From the NCBI GenBank assembly GCA_004010935.1, contig CP026511.1:682001-746000 (forward strand): 64,000 nucleotides of DNA, read 5' to 3'. The notes beneath the pieces are model-generated. The model did not search any database. It was not told the DNA's origin and saw only the letters and a list, made by a program, of their open reading frames with translations. Both the position numbers and the translations under genes were made by a program. The stretch comes from Pseudomonadaceae bacterium SI-3 (GTDB lineage Bacteria; Pseudomonadota; Gammaproteobacteria; Pseudomonadales; Pseudomonadaceae). The first letter of the stretch is position 1; every line of letters starts with the position of its first letter. Shown one piece after another: positions 26,712 through 35,790 of this stretch.

Positions 26712-28313
26712 ATGAGCAATATCGAAAAGTGGGACGTGGAGGACCAGATCTTCTGGGACACCACTGGCAAGCGGGTCGCCAATCGCAATCTGTGGATCTC
26801 CATCCCGAGTCTGCTGATGGGCTTCGCCATCTGGCTGATGTGGGGCATCGTCACGGTGCAGATGCTCAACCTGGGCTTTCCCTTCGCGCCCGCCGAGCTG
26901 TTCACCCTGACCGCCATCGCCGGCCTCACCGGCGCCACTCTACGCATCCCGGCGTCGTTCATGATCCGCATTGCCGGCGGGCGCAACACCATCTTCCTGA
27001 CTACCGCACTGCTGATGATTCCGGCGGCCGGTGCGGGCATTGCCCTGCAGAGCCAGGACACACCGCTGTGGGTCTTCCAGCTGCTGGCCTTCCTCTCCGG
27101 TATCGGCGGCGGCAACTTCGCCTGCTCGATGAGCAACATCAGCACCTTCTTCCCGAAGAACCAGCAAGGATTGGCGCTGGGCCTCAACGCCGGCCTCGGT
27201 AACTTCGGTGTCACCACCATGCAGATCCTGATCCCGTTGGTAATGACCGCCGGTGTGTTCGGCTTTATCGCCGGTGACCCGATGACACTGGTCAAGGACA
27301 GCGGCACGTTGATCGGCGGCATTCCTGCCGGAACCGATACCTGGATCCAGAATGGTGGCTGGGTCTGGCTGCTGTTCCTGGTGCCGCTGGCTTTCGCCGG
27401 CTGGTTCGGCATGAACAACCTGCTGGTGATCTCGCCGACGCCGGGTTACCCGCTGAACGCCTTCGGCAAGATTCTCGGTCTCTACGCCGTGGCCTTTTTC
27501 GCCGCCGCCGTCGGCCTGTACCTGTACTTGCCTGCGCCGACCGGCCTCGGCGTGCTGAATATGTGGGGCGTGATGCTGCTGACCATCGGCGCGACGCTCG
27601 GCATGCTGCGTCTGCTGCCAGGCAGCATCAGCCCGAACATCAAGCGCCAGTTCGCGATCTTCCGCGACAAGCACACCTGGTCGATGAGCGTTCTCTACAT
27701 CCTGACCTTCGGCTCGTTCATCGGCTTTTCCATGGCGCTGCCACTGTCGATCACGGTGATCTTCGGCTTCATGAACGAGGTCGGCGCCGACGGTGTAGTA
27801 ACTCGCGTCGCCAACCCCAACGCACCGAGTGCGCTGACCTACGCCTGGATCGGGCCGTTCATTGGCGCCCTGATCCGTCCGCTGGGCGGCTGGATTTCCG
27901 ACAAGGTCGGCGGCTCCATCGTCACCCAGGTGATCTCGGTGGTCATGGTTGGCGCCTCGGTCGCGGCCGGCTACGTGATGCAACAGGCCTACGGTTCGGC
28001 CCAGCCTGAAGAGTATTTCTTCCTGTTCCTGGTGCTGTTCCTGGTGCTGTTCGCCGCCAGCGGCATCGGCAACGGCTCGACCTTCCGCACCATCGGCGTC
28101 ATCTACGACCGCGAGAAGGCCGGCCCGGTACTCGGCTGGACCTCCGCTGTCGCCGCCTACGGCTCCTTCGTCGCCCCGATCGTGATCGGCGAACAGGTCA
28201 AGGCGGGCACCCCGGAAGTGGCGATGTACGGCTTCGCGGTGTTCTACGCGCTGTGCCTGATCCTCAACTGGTGGTTCTACCTGCGCCCCAACGCCTACGT
28301 GAAGAACCCCTGA
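26712..28313 (+). CDS. narK1: Nitrate/nitrite transporter NarK1
   Basis: This is a 533-residue major facilitator carrier with 12 predicted helices. It contains the nitrate-porter glycine motif GLNAGLGNFGVTTMQ and a second in AASGIGNGSTFRTI. NarK1-type proteins act as nitrate/proton symporters that start nitrate uptake in denitrifiers, with NarK2 as nitrate/nitrite antiporter. The role is assigned from gene order. GAGGA lies six bases before the ATG. It opens an operon running through uspA, narK2 and narGHJI. Confidence 0.92.
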   Translation: MSNIEKWDVEDQIFWDTTGKRVANRNLWISIPSLLMGFAIWLMWGIVTVQMLNLGFPFAPAELFTLTAIAGLTGATLRIPASFMIRIAGGRNTIFLTTALLMIPAAGAGIALQSQDTPLWVFQLLAFLSGIGGGNFACSMSNISTFFPKNQQGLALGLNAGLGNFGVTTMQILIPLVMTAGVFGFIAGDPMTLVKDSGTLIGGIPAGTDTWIQNGGWVWLLFLVPLAFAGWFGMNNLLVISPTPGYPLNAFGKILGLYAVAFFAAAVGLYLYLPAPTGLGVLNMWGVMLLTIGATLGMLRLLPGSISPNIKRQFAIFRDKHTWSMSVLYILTFGSFIGFSMALPLSITVIFGFMNEVGADGVVTRVANPNAPSALTYAWIGPFIGALIRPLGGWISDKVGGSIVTQVISVVMVGASVAAGYVMQQAYGSAQPEEYFFLFLVLFLVLFAASGIGNGSTFRTIGVIYDREKAGPVLGWTSAVAAYGSFVAPIVIGEQVKAGTPEVAMYGFAVFYALCLILNWWFYLRPNAYVKNP

Positions 28314-28328
28314 GACCGGAGAGCCGCC

Positions 28329-28787
28329 ATGAACATCATGCTTGCCTACGACAACTCGCGTAACGCCAGGAAAGCCCTGGACGCCACCCTCGAGATGTTC
28401 GGTCCGCTCAACCCCCTGATCATGCTGATCGGGGTGGTGGAAGACACCCGCGATACCAGCGATTCGGCGGCCGAGCTCTACGAGCGTGAACGTCGCGAAT
28501 TCCAGGCGTTCCTGCAGGAGGCGGCGGCCAAGGTCAGCGCCTTCGGTCTGGACGTCGACGTGATGCTCGCCGAAGGCGACGCCCGCAAGATGATTCTCAA
28601 GGCTGCCGAGCACAAGAAGCCCGATCTGCTGGTGATCGCGCGGCATTCCAACGAACCGGACGGCGGCTTCATCTCCCGCTCGCTGAATCTCTTGGTCGAC
28701 GAGCTCGACTACATGACCTTCGGCAGCGTCAGCGCCTTCCTGGCCCGCCGGGCGCCTTGCCCGGTCCTGATCCAAGCCTGCCCCTGA
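28329..28787 (+). CDS. Universal stress protein (UspA family) between the narK genes
   Basis: The 152-residue single-domain Usp begins MNIMLAYDNSRNARKALDATLEMF and ends in the nucleotide-loop region MTFGSVSAFLARRAPCPVLI. The usual Gly-x2-Gly-x9-Gly-(Ser/Thr) ATP motif is incomplete (GGFISRSLNLLVDELDYMTFGS), so ATP binding is uncertain. It lies 15 bases after narK1 and 14 before narK2, so it is made with the transport genes. In P. aeruginosa the two narK genes are, as I recall, adjacent, so the insertion is notable. An anaerobic survival or transporter-tuning role is a guess. Confidence 0.85.
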   Translation: MNIMLAYDNSRNARKALDATLEMFGPLNPLIMLIGVVEDTRDTSDSAAELYERERREFQAFLQEAAAKVSAFGLDVDVMLAEGDARKMILKAAEHKKPDLLVIARHSNEPDGGFISRSLNLLVDELDYMTFGSVSAFLARRAPCPVLIQACP

Positions 28788-28801
28788 GTGAGGAGCTCAG
28801 C

Positions 28802-30289
28802 ATGAGAGTTTCTACGCTGTTCGAATGGAAGCGCCCCGAGATCCGGGCCCTGCATCTGACCTGGATCGCCTTCTATATCTGCTTTTTTGTCTGGTTCGGC
28901 ATGGCGCCGCTGGCCTCAAGCATGCTGAAAAGCGTGAACTGGCTGACGCCCGAAGACCTCAAGCTGTTCGCCATCGCCAACGTGGCGCTGACCATCCCGG
29001 CGCGCATTCTCGTCGGCATGGCGCTCGACCACTGGGGGCCGCGCCGGGTGTTCTCGGTATTGTTGGTGGTGATGGCCGCGCCCGCGCTGTTCTTCGCCTT
29101 CGGTGACAGCCGCGTCCAGCTGCTGGTGTCGAGGCTGATCCTCGGCTCCATCGGCGCCAGCTTCGTGGTCGGCATCCATATGACGGCCATGTGGTTCAAG
29201 CCCAAGGACATCGGTTTCGCCGAAGGCTTCTACGCCGGCTGGGGCAACTTCGGTTCCGCAGCGGCGGCCATGAGCCTGCCGGCCATCGCCATCCACGCCT
29301 TCGGTGGCCCGGAAGGCTGGCGCTGGGCGATTGCCAGCTCGGCGATCGTCATGGCCGTCTACGGCGTGTACTACTGGTTTGCCCTTACCGACGGCCCGGC
29401 CGGCACCATCCACCGCAAGCCGCACAAGGCCAGCGCGCTGGAAGTCAGCACCTGGGCCGACATGATCAAACTGATCGTCTGGACCATCCCCATGGTCGGC
29501 GTGCTGGGCATCCTGGTCTGGCGCATCGAGGGGCTGGGTTACCTGGGCGCGACCGGTGCGGCGATCTGCTACTCGGTGATCGCGCTGGTGGTGATCTTCC
29601 AGGTGGTGCAGATCCTGCGGGTCAACATACCGATCCTGAAGAAGGGCGTGCCGGAAGACGACAAGTACCCCTTCAACACCGTGGCCGCGCTGAACTCCAC
29701 CTACTTCGCCAACTTCGGTGCGGAGCTGGCGGTGGTGTCGATGCTGCCGATGTTCTTTGAGCTGACCTGGGGCCTGACCCCGACCACCGCGGGCATCATC
29801 GCTGCCTCCTTCGCCTTCGTGAACCTGGTGGCGCGGCCCATGGGCGGGCTGGTCTCCGACCGCTTCGGCAACCGCCGCTTCGTCATGCTCGCCTACATGC
29901 TCGGCATCGCCGTCGGGTTCTTCCTGATGGGGCTGATGAACGCGTCCTGGCCGCTGATCGTCGCTGTCGCTATCACCGTGGCCTGCTCGATGTTCGTTCA
30001 GGGCGCCGAGGGCGCGACTTTCGGGATCATCCCCTCGATCAAGCGCCGGGTAACCGGGCAGATCTCCGGCATGGCCGGGGCCTACGGCAACGTTGGCGCC
30101 GTCTGCTACCTGACCCTTTACACCTTCGTGACCCCCTCGCAGTTCTTCATGGTGATTGCCGCCGGTGCGTTCGTCAGCTTCGGGCTCTGCCTGCTCTGGC
30201 TGAAGGAGCCCGAGGGAGCGTTCTCCGACGAGTACTACGTATCCAGCGTCGACCGCGAGTTGGAGGCCCGCCAGAAGCTCGCGTCCTGA
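28802..30289 (+). CDS. narK2: Nitrate/nitrite transporter NarK2
   Basis: This is a 495-residue MFS carrier with the nitrate signatures GFYAGWGNFGSAAAAMSLP and GMAGAYGNVGAVCYL. It corresponds to the E. coli NarK-like nitrate/nitrite antiporter that supplies NarGHI and removes nitrite. The ATG at 28802 has GAGGAG before it. No terminator is visible in the 104 bases before narG. Confidence 0.92.
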   Translation: MRVSTLFEWKRPEIRALHLTWIAFYICFFVWFGMAPLASSMLKSVNWLTPEDLKLFAIANVALTIPARILVGMALDHWGPRRVFSVLLVVMAAPALFFAFGDSRVQLLVSRLILGSIGASFVVGIHMTAMWFKPKDIGFAEGFYAGWGNFGSAAAAMSLPAIAIHAFGGPEGWRWAIASSAIVMAVYGVYYWFALTDGPAGTIHRKPHKASALEVSTWADMIKLIVWTIPMVGVLGILVWRIEGLGYLGATGAAICYSVIALVVIFQVVQILRVNIPILKKGVPEDDKYPFNTVAALNSTYFANFGAELAVVSMLPMFFELTWGLTPTTAGIIAASFAFVNLVARPMGGLVSDRFGNRRFVMLAYMLGIAVGFFLMGLMNASWPLIVAVAITVACSMFVQGAEGATFGIIPSIKRRVTGQISGMAGAYGNVGAVCYLTLYTFVTPSQFFMVIAAGAFVSFGLCLLWLKEPEGAFSDEYYVSSVDRELEARQKLAS

Positions 30290-30393
30290 CGTTCATAGCC
30301 CTGATGCGTCGGTCCCAGAGGCGGGCGCCAGCCGAGATTGATAAGCCGACCGGTCGGGCCAGTGGTTCGCAACCGGAGTGAGGAGAGAAACCA

Positions 30394-33300
30394 ATGAGCC
30401 ACTTGCTCGATCAACTGCGCTTCTTCAACAGGAAGCAAGGCGAGTTCGCCGACGGTCATGGCGAAACCCGCATCGAATCCCGCGACTGGGAGAACGTCTA
30501 CCGCTCGCGTTGGCAGTACGACAAGATCGTGCGCTCCACGCACGGGGTGAACTGCACCGGTTCGTGCTCCTGGAAGATCTACGTGAAGAACGGCCTGATC
30601 ACCTGGGAAACCCAGCAGACCGACTACCCGCGCACCCGCAACGACCTGCCCAACCACGAGCCGCGCGGCTGCCCGCGCGGCGCCAGCTACAGCTGGTACA
30701 TCTATAGCGCCAACCGCCTGAAGTACCCCAAGGTGCGCAAGCCGCTGCTGAAGCTGTGGCGTGAAGCGCGGCGCAGCATGACCGCGGTGGACGCCTGGGC
30801 CAGCATCGTCGAGGACAAGGCCAAGGCCGAGTCCTACAAGAGCAAGCGCGGCATGGGCGGCTTCATCCGCTCCAGCTGGGAAGAAGTCAACGAGATCATC
30901 GCCGCCGCCAACGTCTACACCGTCAAACAGTACGGCCCGGACCGTGTCATCGGTTTCTCGCCGATCCCGGCCATGTCCATGGTCAGCTACGCTGCCGGTA
31001 GCCGCTACCTGTCCCTGATCGGTGGCGTGTGCCTGAGCTTCTACGACTGGTACTGCGACCTACCGCCGGCCTCGCCACAGGTGTGGGGCGAGCAGACCGA
31101 CGTGCCGGAATCGGCCGACTGGTACAACTCCAACTACATCATCGCCTGGGGCTCCAACGTCCCGCAGACCCGTACCCCGGACGCGCACTTCTTTACCGAA
31201 GTCCGCTACAAAGGCACCAAGACCGTTGCCATCACCCCGGACTACGCCGAGGTCGCCAAGCTCACCGACCTCTGGCTCAACCCGAAGCAGGGCACCGACG
31301 CCGCCCTGGCCCAGGCATTCGCCCACGTCATCTTCAAGGAATTCCACCTCGAGACGCCGAGCGAATACTTCCGCGACTACGCCAAGCGCTACACCGACCT
31401 GCCGGTGCTGGTGCGCCTGAACGAGAAGGACGGCAGCTACATCGCCGACCGCTTCCTGCGCGCCTCGGATCTGGCCGACAACCTCGGCCAGGAGAACAAC
31501 CCCGAGTGGAAGACCATCGCAGTCGATGGCACCACCGGCGAGCTGGTTTCGCCGCTCGGCTCCATCGGCTACCGCTGGGGCGAGAAGGGCAAGTGGAACA
31601 TCGAAGCCCGCGAAGGCAAGGACGGCCGTGACGTCGACCTGAGCCTGACCCAGATCGATGGCGGCGAGACGGCCGAGGTCGCCTTCCCGTACTTCGGCGG
31701 CATCCTCCACGAGCACTTCCAGCACGCTGAAGGCGAAAGCATCCAGCTGCGCCGCGTACCGGTACGCAGCATCACCCTGGCCGACGGCAGCACCACCAAG
31801 GTCGCCACCGTATTCGACCTGATGGCCGCCAACCTCGGTATCGACCGTGGCCTGGGTGGCGCCAACGTCGCTTCCAGCTATGACGATGCCAGCGTGCCGG
31901 GCACTCCGGCCTGGCAGGAAGTCATCACCGGCGTGGCGCGTGAGAAGGCGATCCAGATCGCCCGTGAATTCGCCGACAACGCCGACAAGACCCACGGCCG
32001 TTCCATGATCATCGTCGGTGCGGCGATGAACCACTGGTACCACATGGACATGAACTACCGCGGCCTGATCAACATGCTGATGTTGTGCGGTTGCGTGGGG
32101 CAGACCGGTGGCGGCTGGGCTCACTACGTCGGCCAGGAAAAGCTGCGTCCGCAGTGCGGCTGGCTGCCATTGGCCTTCGGCCTCGACTGGAGCCGTCCGC
32201 CGCGCCAGATGAACGGCACCAGCTTCTTCTACAACCACAGCTCGCAGTGGCGCCACGAGAAGATGAGCATTCACGAAGTGCTCTCGCCACTGGCCGACAA
32301 GTCGCAGTTCCCCGAGCACATGCTCGACTACAACATCCGCGCCGAACGTGCTGGCTGGCTGCCGAGCGCGCCGCAGCTCAACCGCAACCCGCTGCAGATC
32401 TGCCGTGACGCCGAAGCCGCCGGCATGTCGCCGGTGGACTACGTCACCCAGTCGCTCAAGGACGGTTCGCTGCGCTTCTCCTGCGAGCAGCCGGACAGCC
32501 CGGAAAACTTCCCGCGCAACATGTTCATCTGGCGCTCCAACCTGCTGGGCAGCTCGGGCAAGGGCCACGAGTACATGCTCAAGTACCTGCTGGGCACCAA
32601 GAACGGCGTGATGAACGAGGACCTCGGCAAGCGTGACGGCTTCAAGCCGCTCGAAGCCGAATGGCAGGACGACGGCGCCATCGGCAAGCTCGATCTGGTC
32701 ACCACCCTCGACTTCCGCATGTCCTCGACCTGCGTGTATTCCGACATCGTCCTGCCGACCGCGACCTGGTACGAGAAGGACGACATGAACACCTCGGACA
32801 TGCACCCCTTCATCCACCCGCTGTCCGCCGCCATCGACCCGGCCTGGGAAGCGCGTTCGGACTGGGAGATCTACAAGGGCATCGCCAAGGCCTTCTCGAA
32901 GATGGCCGAAGGTCATCTGGGCGTGGAAAAGGACCTGGTCACCGTGCCGCTCTTGCACGACAGCCCCGGCGAACTGGCCCAGCCATTCGGCGGCACCGAC
33001 TGGAAAACCGCAGGCGTCGATCCGCAGCCGGGCAAGAACTGCCCGAACATGGCGGTGGTCGAGCGCGACTATCCCGCCACCTATAAGAAGTTCACCTCCC
33101 TCGGCCCGCTGCTCGACAAGCTCGGCAACGGTGGCAAGGGCATCAACTGGAACACCCAGGCTGAAGTCGATTTCCTCGGCGAGCTGAACTACAAGGTGCG
33201 CGAGGAGGGCGTCAGCCAAGGGCGTCCGCAGATCGAGTCGGCCATCGACGCCGCCGAGGTCATCCTCAGTCTGGCGCCGGAAACCAACGGTCACGTTGCC

Positions 33301-34149
33301 GTGAAGGCCTGGGCCGCTCTGTCGGAATTCACCGGCCGCGACCACAGCCACCTTGCGCTGCCCAAGGAGCACGAGGCGATCCGCTTCCGTGACATCCAGG
33401 CGCAACCGCGCAAGATCATCTCCAGCCCGACCTGGTCAGGCCTGGAAGACGAGCATGTGTCGTACAACGCCGGCTACACCAACGTCCACGAGTTCATCCC
33501 GTGGCGCACCATCACCGGTCGCCAGCAGTTCTTCCAGGACCACCCGTGGATGCAGGCCTTCGGTGAGCAGCTGATGAGCTACCGGCCGCCGATCAACACC
33601 CGCACCATCGATTACGTGAAGGGCAAGAAGAGCAACGGCAATACCGAAATCGTCCTCAACTGGATCACCCCGCACCAGAAGTGGGGTATCCACAGCACCT
33701 ACTCGGACAACCTGATCATGCTCACCCTGAGCCGTGGCGGCCCGATCGTGTGGATGTCGGAAGTCGACGCCAAGAAGGCCGGCATCGAGGACAACGACTG
33801 GATCGAGTGCTTCAACGCCAACGGCGCCCTGACCGCCCGTGCGGTGGTCAGCCAGCGCGTGATGGAAGGCATGGTGATGATGTACCACGCCCAGGAACGC
33901 ATCGTGAACGTGCCCGGCAGCGAGACCACCAAGACCCGCGGCGGCCACCACAACTCGGTGACCCGCGTGGTGCTCAAGCCCACCCACATGATCGGCGGCT
34001 ACGCCCAGCAGGCGTACGGCTTCAACTACTACGGCACCGTGGGTTGCAACCGCGACGAGTTCGTCGTGGTACGCAAGATGGCCAAGGTCGACTGGCTCGA
34101 CGGCCCGAACGGCAACGACCTGCCGCAACCCCTGCCGCAAGACATCTGA
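30394..34149 (+). CDS. narG: Respiratory nitrate reductase alpha subunit NarG
   Basis: NarG is the catalytic molybdenum-bisMGD subunit on the cytoplasmic face that reduces nitrate to nitrite. The 1251 residues contain the FS0 cluster ligands His50, Cys54, Cys58 and Cys93 (HGVNCTGSCSW ... GCPRGAS). The Mo-ligand region SADWYNSNYIIAWGSN and the molybdopterin segments (STCVYSDIVLPTATWYEKDD; THMIGGYAQQAYGFNYYG) are also present. The N-terminus resembles the vestigial Tat-like NarG leader that NarJ binds. GAGGAGAG lies before the ATG. Confidence 0.98.
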   Translation: MSHLLDQLRFFNRKQGEFADGHGETRIESRDWENVYRSRWQYDKIVRSTHGVNCTGSCSWKIYVKNGLITWETQQTDYPRTRNDLPNHEPRGCPRGASYSWYIYSANRLKYPKVRKPLLKLWREARRSMTAVDAWASIVEDKAKAESYKSKRGMGGFIRSSWEEVNEIIAAANVYTVKQYGPDRVIGFSPIPAMSMVSYAAGSRYLSLIGGVCLSFYDWYCDLPPASPQVWGEQTDVPESADWYNSNYIIAWGSNVPQTRTPDAHFFTEVRYKGTKTVAITPDYAEVAKLTDLWLNPKQGTDAALAQAFAHVIFKEFHLETPSEYFRDYAKRYTDLPVLVRLNEKDGSYIADRFLRASDLADNLGQENNPEWKTIAVDGTTGELVSPLGSIGYRWGEKGKWNIEAREGKDGRDVDLSLTQIDGGETAEVAFPYFGGILHEHFQHAEGESIQLRRVPVRSITLADGSTTKVATVFDLMAANLGIDRGLGGANVASSYDDASVPGTPAWQEVITGVAREKAIQIAREFADNADKTHGRSMIIVGAAMNHWYHMDMNYRGLINMLMLCGCVGQTGGGWAHYVGQEKLRPQCGWLPLAFGLDWSRPPRQMNGTSFFYNHSSQWRHEKMSIHEVLSPLADKSQFPEHMLDYNIRAERAGWLPSAPQLNRNPLQICRDAEAAGMSPVDYVTQSLKDGSLRFSCEQPDSPENFPRNMFIWRSNLLGSSGKGHEYMLKYLLGTKNGVMNEDLGKRDGFKPLEAEWQDDGAIGKLDLVTTLDFRMSSTCVYSDIVLPTATWYEKDDMNTSDMHPFIHPLSAAIDPAWEARSDWEIYKGIAKAFSKMAEGHLGVEKDLVTVPLLHDSPGELAQPFGGTDWKTAGVDPQPGKNCPNMAVVERDYPATYKKFTSLGPLLDKLGNGGKGINWNTQAEVDFLGELNYKVREEGVSQGRPQIESAIDAAEVILSLAPETNGHVAVKAWAALSEFTGRDHSHLALPKEHEAIRFRDIQAQPRKIISSPTWSGLEDEHVSYNAGYTNVHEFIPWRTITGRQQFFQDHPWMQAFGEQLMSYRPPINTRTIDYVKGKKSNGNTEIVLNWITPHQKWGIHSTYSDNLIMLTLSRGGPIVWMSEVDAKKAGIEDNDWIECFNANGALTARAVVSQRVMEGMVMMYHAQERIVNVPGSETTKTRGGHHNSVTRVVLKPTHMIGGYAQQAYGFNYYGTVGCNRDEFVVVRKMAKVDWLDGPNGNDLPQPLPQDI

Positions 34150-34159
34150 GGAATAGGCC

Positions 34160-34252
34160 ATGAAGATTCGTTCACCCAAGGTGGCAGCGCATGGTCCCCG
34201 GACCATGCCCGCTCTGAAGATCAAGGCGCCGGTTGTGGAGGTTGCACAATGA
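34160..34252 (+). CDS. 30-residue ORF between narG and narH, partial duplicate of the narH start
   Basis: An ATG with GAGG eight bases upstream opens a 30-codon frame starting MKIRSPKVAAHGPRTMPALK, ten bases after narG, and its TGA overlaps the narH ATG as ATGA. The first 16 bases match the narH start except at one position (ATGAAGATTCGTTCAC versus ATGAAAATTCGTTCAC), and CATGGTCC also recurs. It looks like a decayed tandem duplication of the narH 5' end that remains translatable. It may couple narH translation to narG, or be silent. No function is known. Confidence 0.55.
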   Translation: MKIRSPKVAAHGPRTMPALKIKAPVVEVAQ

Positions 34253-35787
34253 AAATTCGTTCACAAGTGGGCATGGTCCTGAACCTGGACAAGTGCATCG
34301 GCTGCCACACCTGCTCGATCACCTGCAAGAACGTCTGGACCAGCCGTGAAGGCATGGAATACGCCTGGTTCAACAACGTCGAGACCAAGCCTGGCATCGG
34401 CTACCCGAAGGAGTGGGAGAACCAGGACAAGTGGAAGGGCGGCTGGGTGCGCAACGGCGACGGCACCATCAACCCGCGCATCGGTGGCAAGTTTCGCGTA
34501 CTGGCGAACATCTTCGCCAACCCTGACCTGCCGACCATCGACGACTACTACGAGCCGTTCGACTTCGACTACCAGAACCTGCACACCGCGCCGATCTCCG
34601 AGCACCAGCCGGTGGCACGTCCGCGCTCGCTGATCTCCGGTCAGCGCATGGAGAAGATCGAGTGGGGCCCGAACTGGGAGGAAATTCTCGGTACCGAGTT
34701 CGCCAAGCGTCGCAAGGACAAGAACTTCGACAAGATCCAGGCGGACATCTACGGGCAGTACGAAAACACCTTCATGATGTACCTGCCGCGCCTGTGCGAG
34801 CACTGCCTGAACCCGACCTGCGCGGCGTCCTGCCCGAGTGGTGCGATCTACAAGCGCGAGGAGGACGGCATCGTTCTCATCGACCAGGAGAAGTGCCGCG
34901 GCTGGCGCATGTGCATCAGCGGCTGCCCGTACAAGAAGATCTACTTCAACTGGAAGAGCGGCAAATCCGAGAAGTGCATCTTCTGCTTCCCGCGCATCGA
35001 GGCCGGCATGCCGACCGTCTGTGCCGAGACCTGCGTAGGCCGCATCCGCTACCTCGGCGTGCTGCTGTACGACGCCGACCGCATCCATGAAGTGGCCAGC
35101 ACGGTCAACGAGCAGGACCTGTACGCCAAGCAACTGGAGATCTTCCTCGATCCGTTCGATCCGAAGGTCATCGAGCAGGCGCTCAACGACGGCGTACCGA
35201 TGTCGGTGATCGAAGCCGCGCAGAACTCGCCGGTGTACAAGATGGCGGTGGACTGGAAGCTGGCCCTGCCGCTGCACCCGGAATACCGCACGCTGCCGAT
35301 GGTGTGGTACGTGCCGCCGCTGTCGCCAATCCAGAACGCCGCGGCGGCTGGCCACGTCAGCATGGACGGCGTGCTGCCGGACGTCGACAGCCTGCGCATC
35401 CCGCTGCGCTACCTGGCCAACCTGCTCACCGCAGGTGACGAGGAGCCGGTCAAGCTGGCGCTCAAGCGCATGCTCGCCATGCGTGCCTACAAGCGCGCCG
35501 AGCAGGTCGATGGCGTGCAGGACTTGGAGGTGCTGGAGAGCGTTGGGCTGTCGGTGGCCCAGGTCGAGGACATGTACCGCTACCTGGCCATCGCCAACTA
35601 CGAAGATCGCTACGTGATCCCGACCGCGCATCGCGAGGAGGCCATGAGCGACGCCTTCGCCGAGCGTTCCGGTTGCGGCTTCAGCTTCGGCAGCGGCTGC
35701 TCGGGCGCCTCGGACACCAACATGTTCGGCGCGAAGAAGGCCAACCGCCGCGACATCATCCAGACCGTCCAGCTGTGGGAGGACTGA
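34249..35787 (+). CDS. narH: Respiratory nitrate reductase beta subunit NarH
   Basis: NarH is the iron-sulfur subunit that carries electrons from NarI haems to NarG. The 512 residues have four cysteine groups: CIGCHTCSITCKN (near 16), CEHCLNPTCAASCP (near 184), CRGWRMCISGCP (near 217, with Trp in place of a Cys, as in other NarH, giving the [3Fe-4S] cluster) and CIFCFPRIEAG ... CAETC (near 244). GGAGG seven bases before the ATG lies inside the small upstream ORF. narJ begins three bases after the stop. Confidence 0.98.
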   Translation: MKIRSQVGMVLNLDKCIGCHTCSITCKNVWTSREGMEYAWFNNVETKPGIGYPKEWENQDKWKGGWVRNGDGTINPRIGGKFRVLANIFANPDLPTIDDYYEPFDFDYQNLHTAPISEHQPVARPRSLISGQRMEKIEWGPNWEEILGTEFAKRRKDKNFDKIQADIYGQYENTFMMYLPRLCEHCLNPTCAASCPSGAIYKREEDGIVLIDQEKCRGWRMCISGCPYKKIYFNWKSGKSEKCIFCFPRIEAGMPTVCAETCVGRIRYLGVLLYDADRIHEVASTVNEQDLYAKQLEIFLDPFDPKVIEQALNDGVPMSVIEAAQNSPVYKMAVDWKLALPLHPEYRTLPMVWYVPPLSPIQNAAAAGHVSMDGVLPDVDSLRIPLRYLANLLTAGDEEPVKLALKRMLAMRAYKRAEQVDGVQDLEVLESVGLSVAQVEDMYRYLAIANYEDRYVIPTAHREEAMSDAFAERSGCGFSFGSGCSGASDTNMFGAKKANRRDIIQTVQLWED

Positions 35788-35790
35788 GCC

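Noticed and set aside
26940..28775. A 611-codon open frame on the minus strand across narK1 and uspA
   Set aside because: It is the mirror of GC-rich codons in well-identified genes, with His/Asp/Gln/Arg-rich composition and no recognisable domain or ribosome-binding site.
30290..30393. A separate ANR promoter before narG
   Set aside because: Only one TTGAT half-site is present (near 30338) and no matching ATCAA; narG is probably read from the narK1 promoter.
31060..33405. A 781-codon open frame antisense to narG
   Set aside because: It arises from strong third-position GC bias of narG; no family resemblance.
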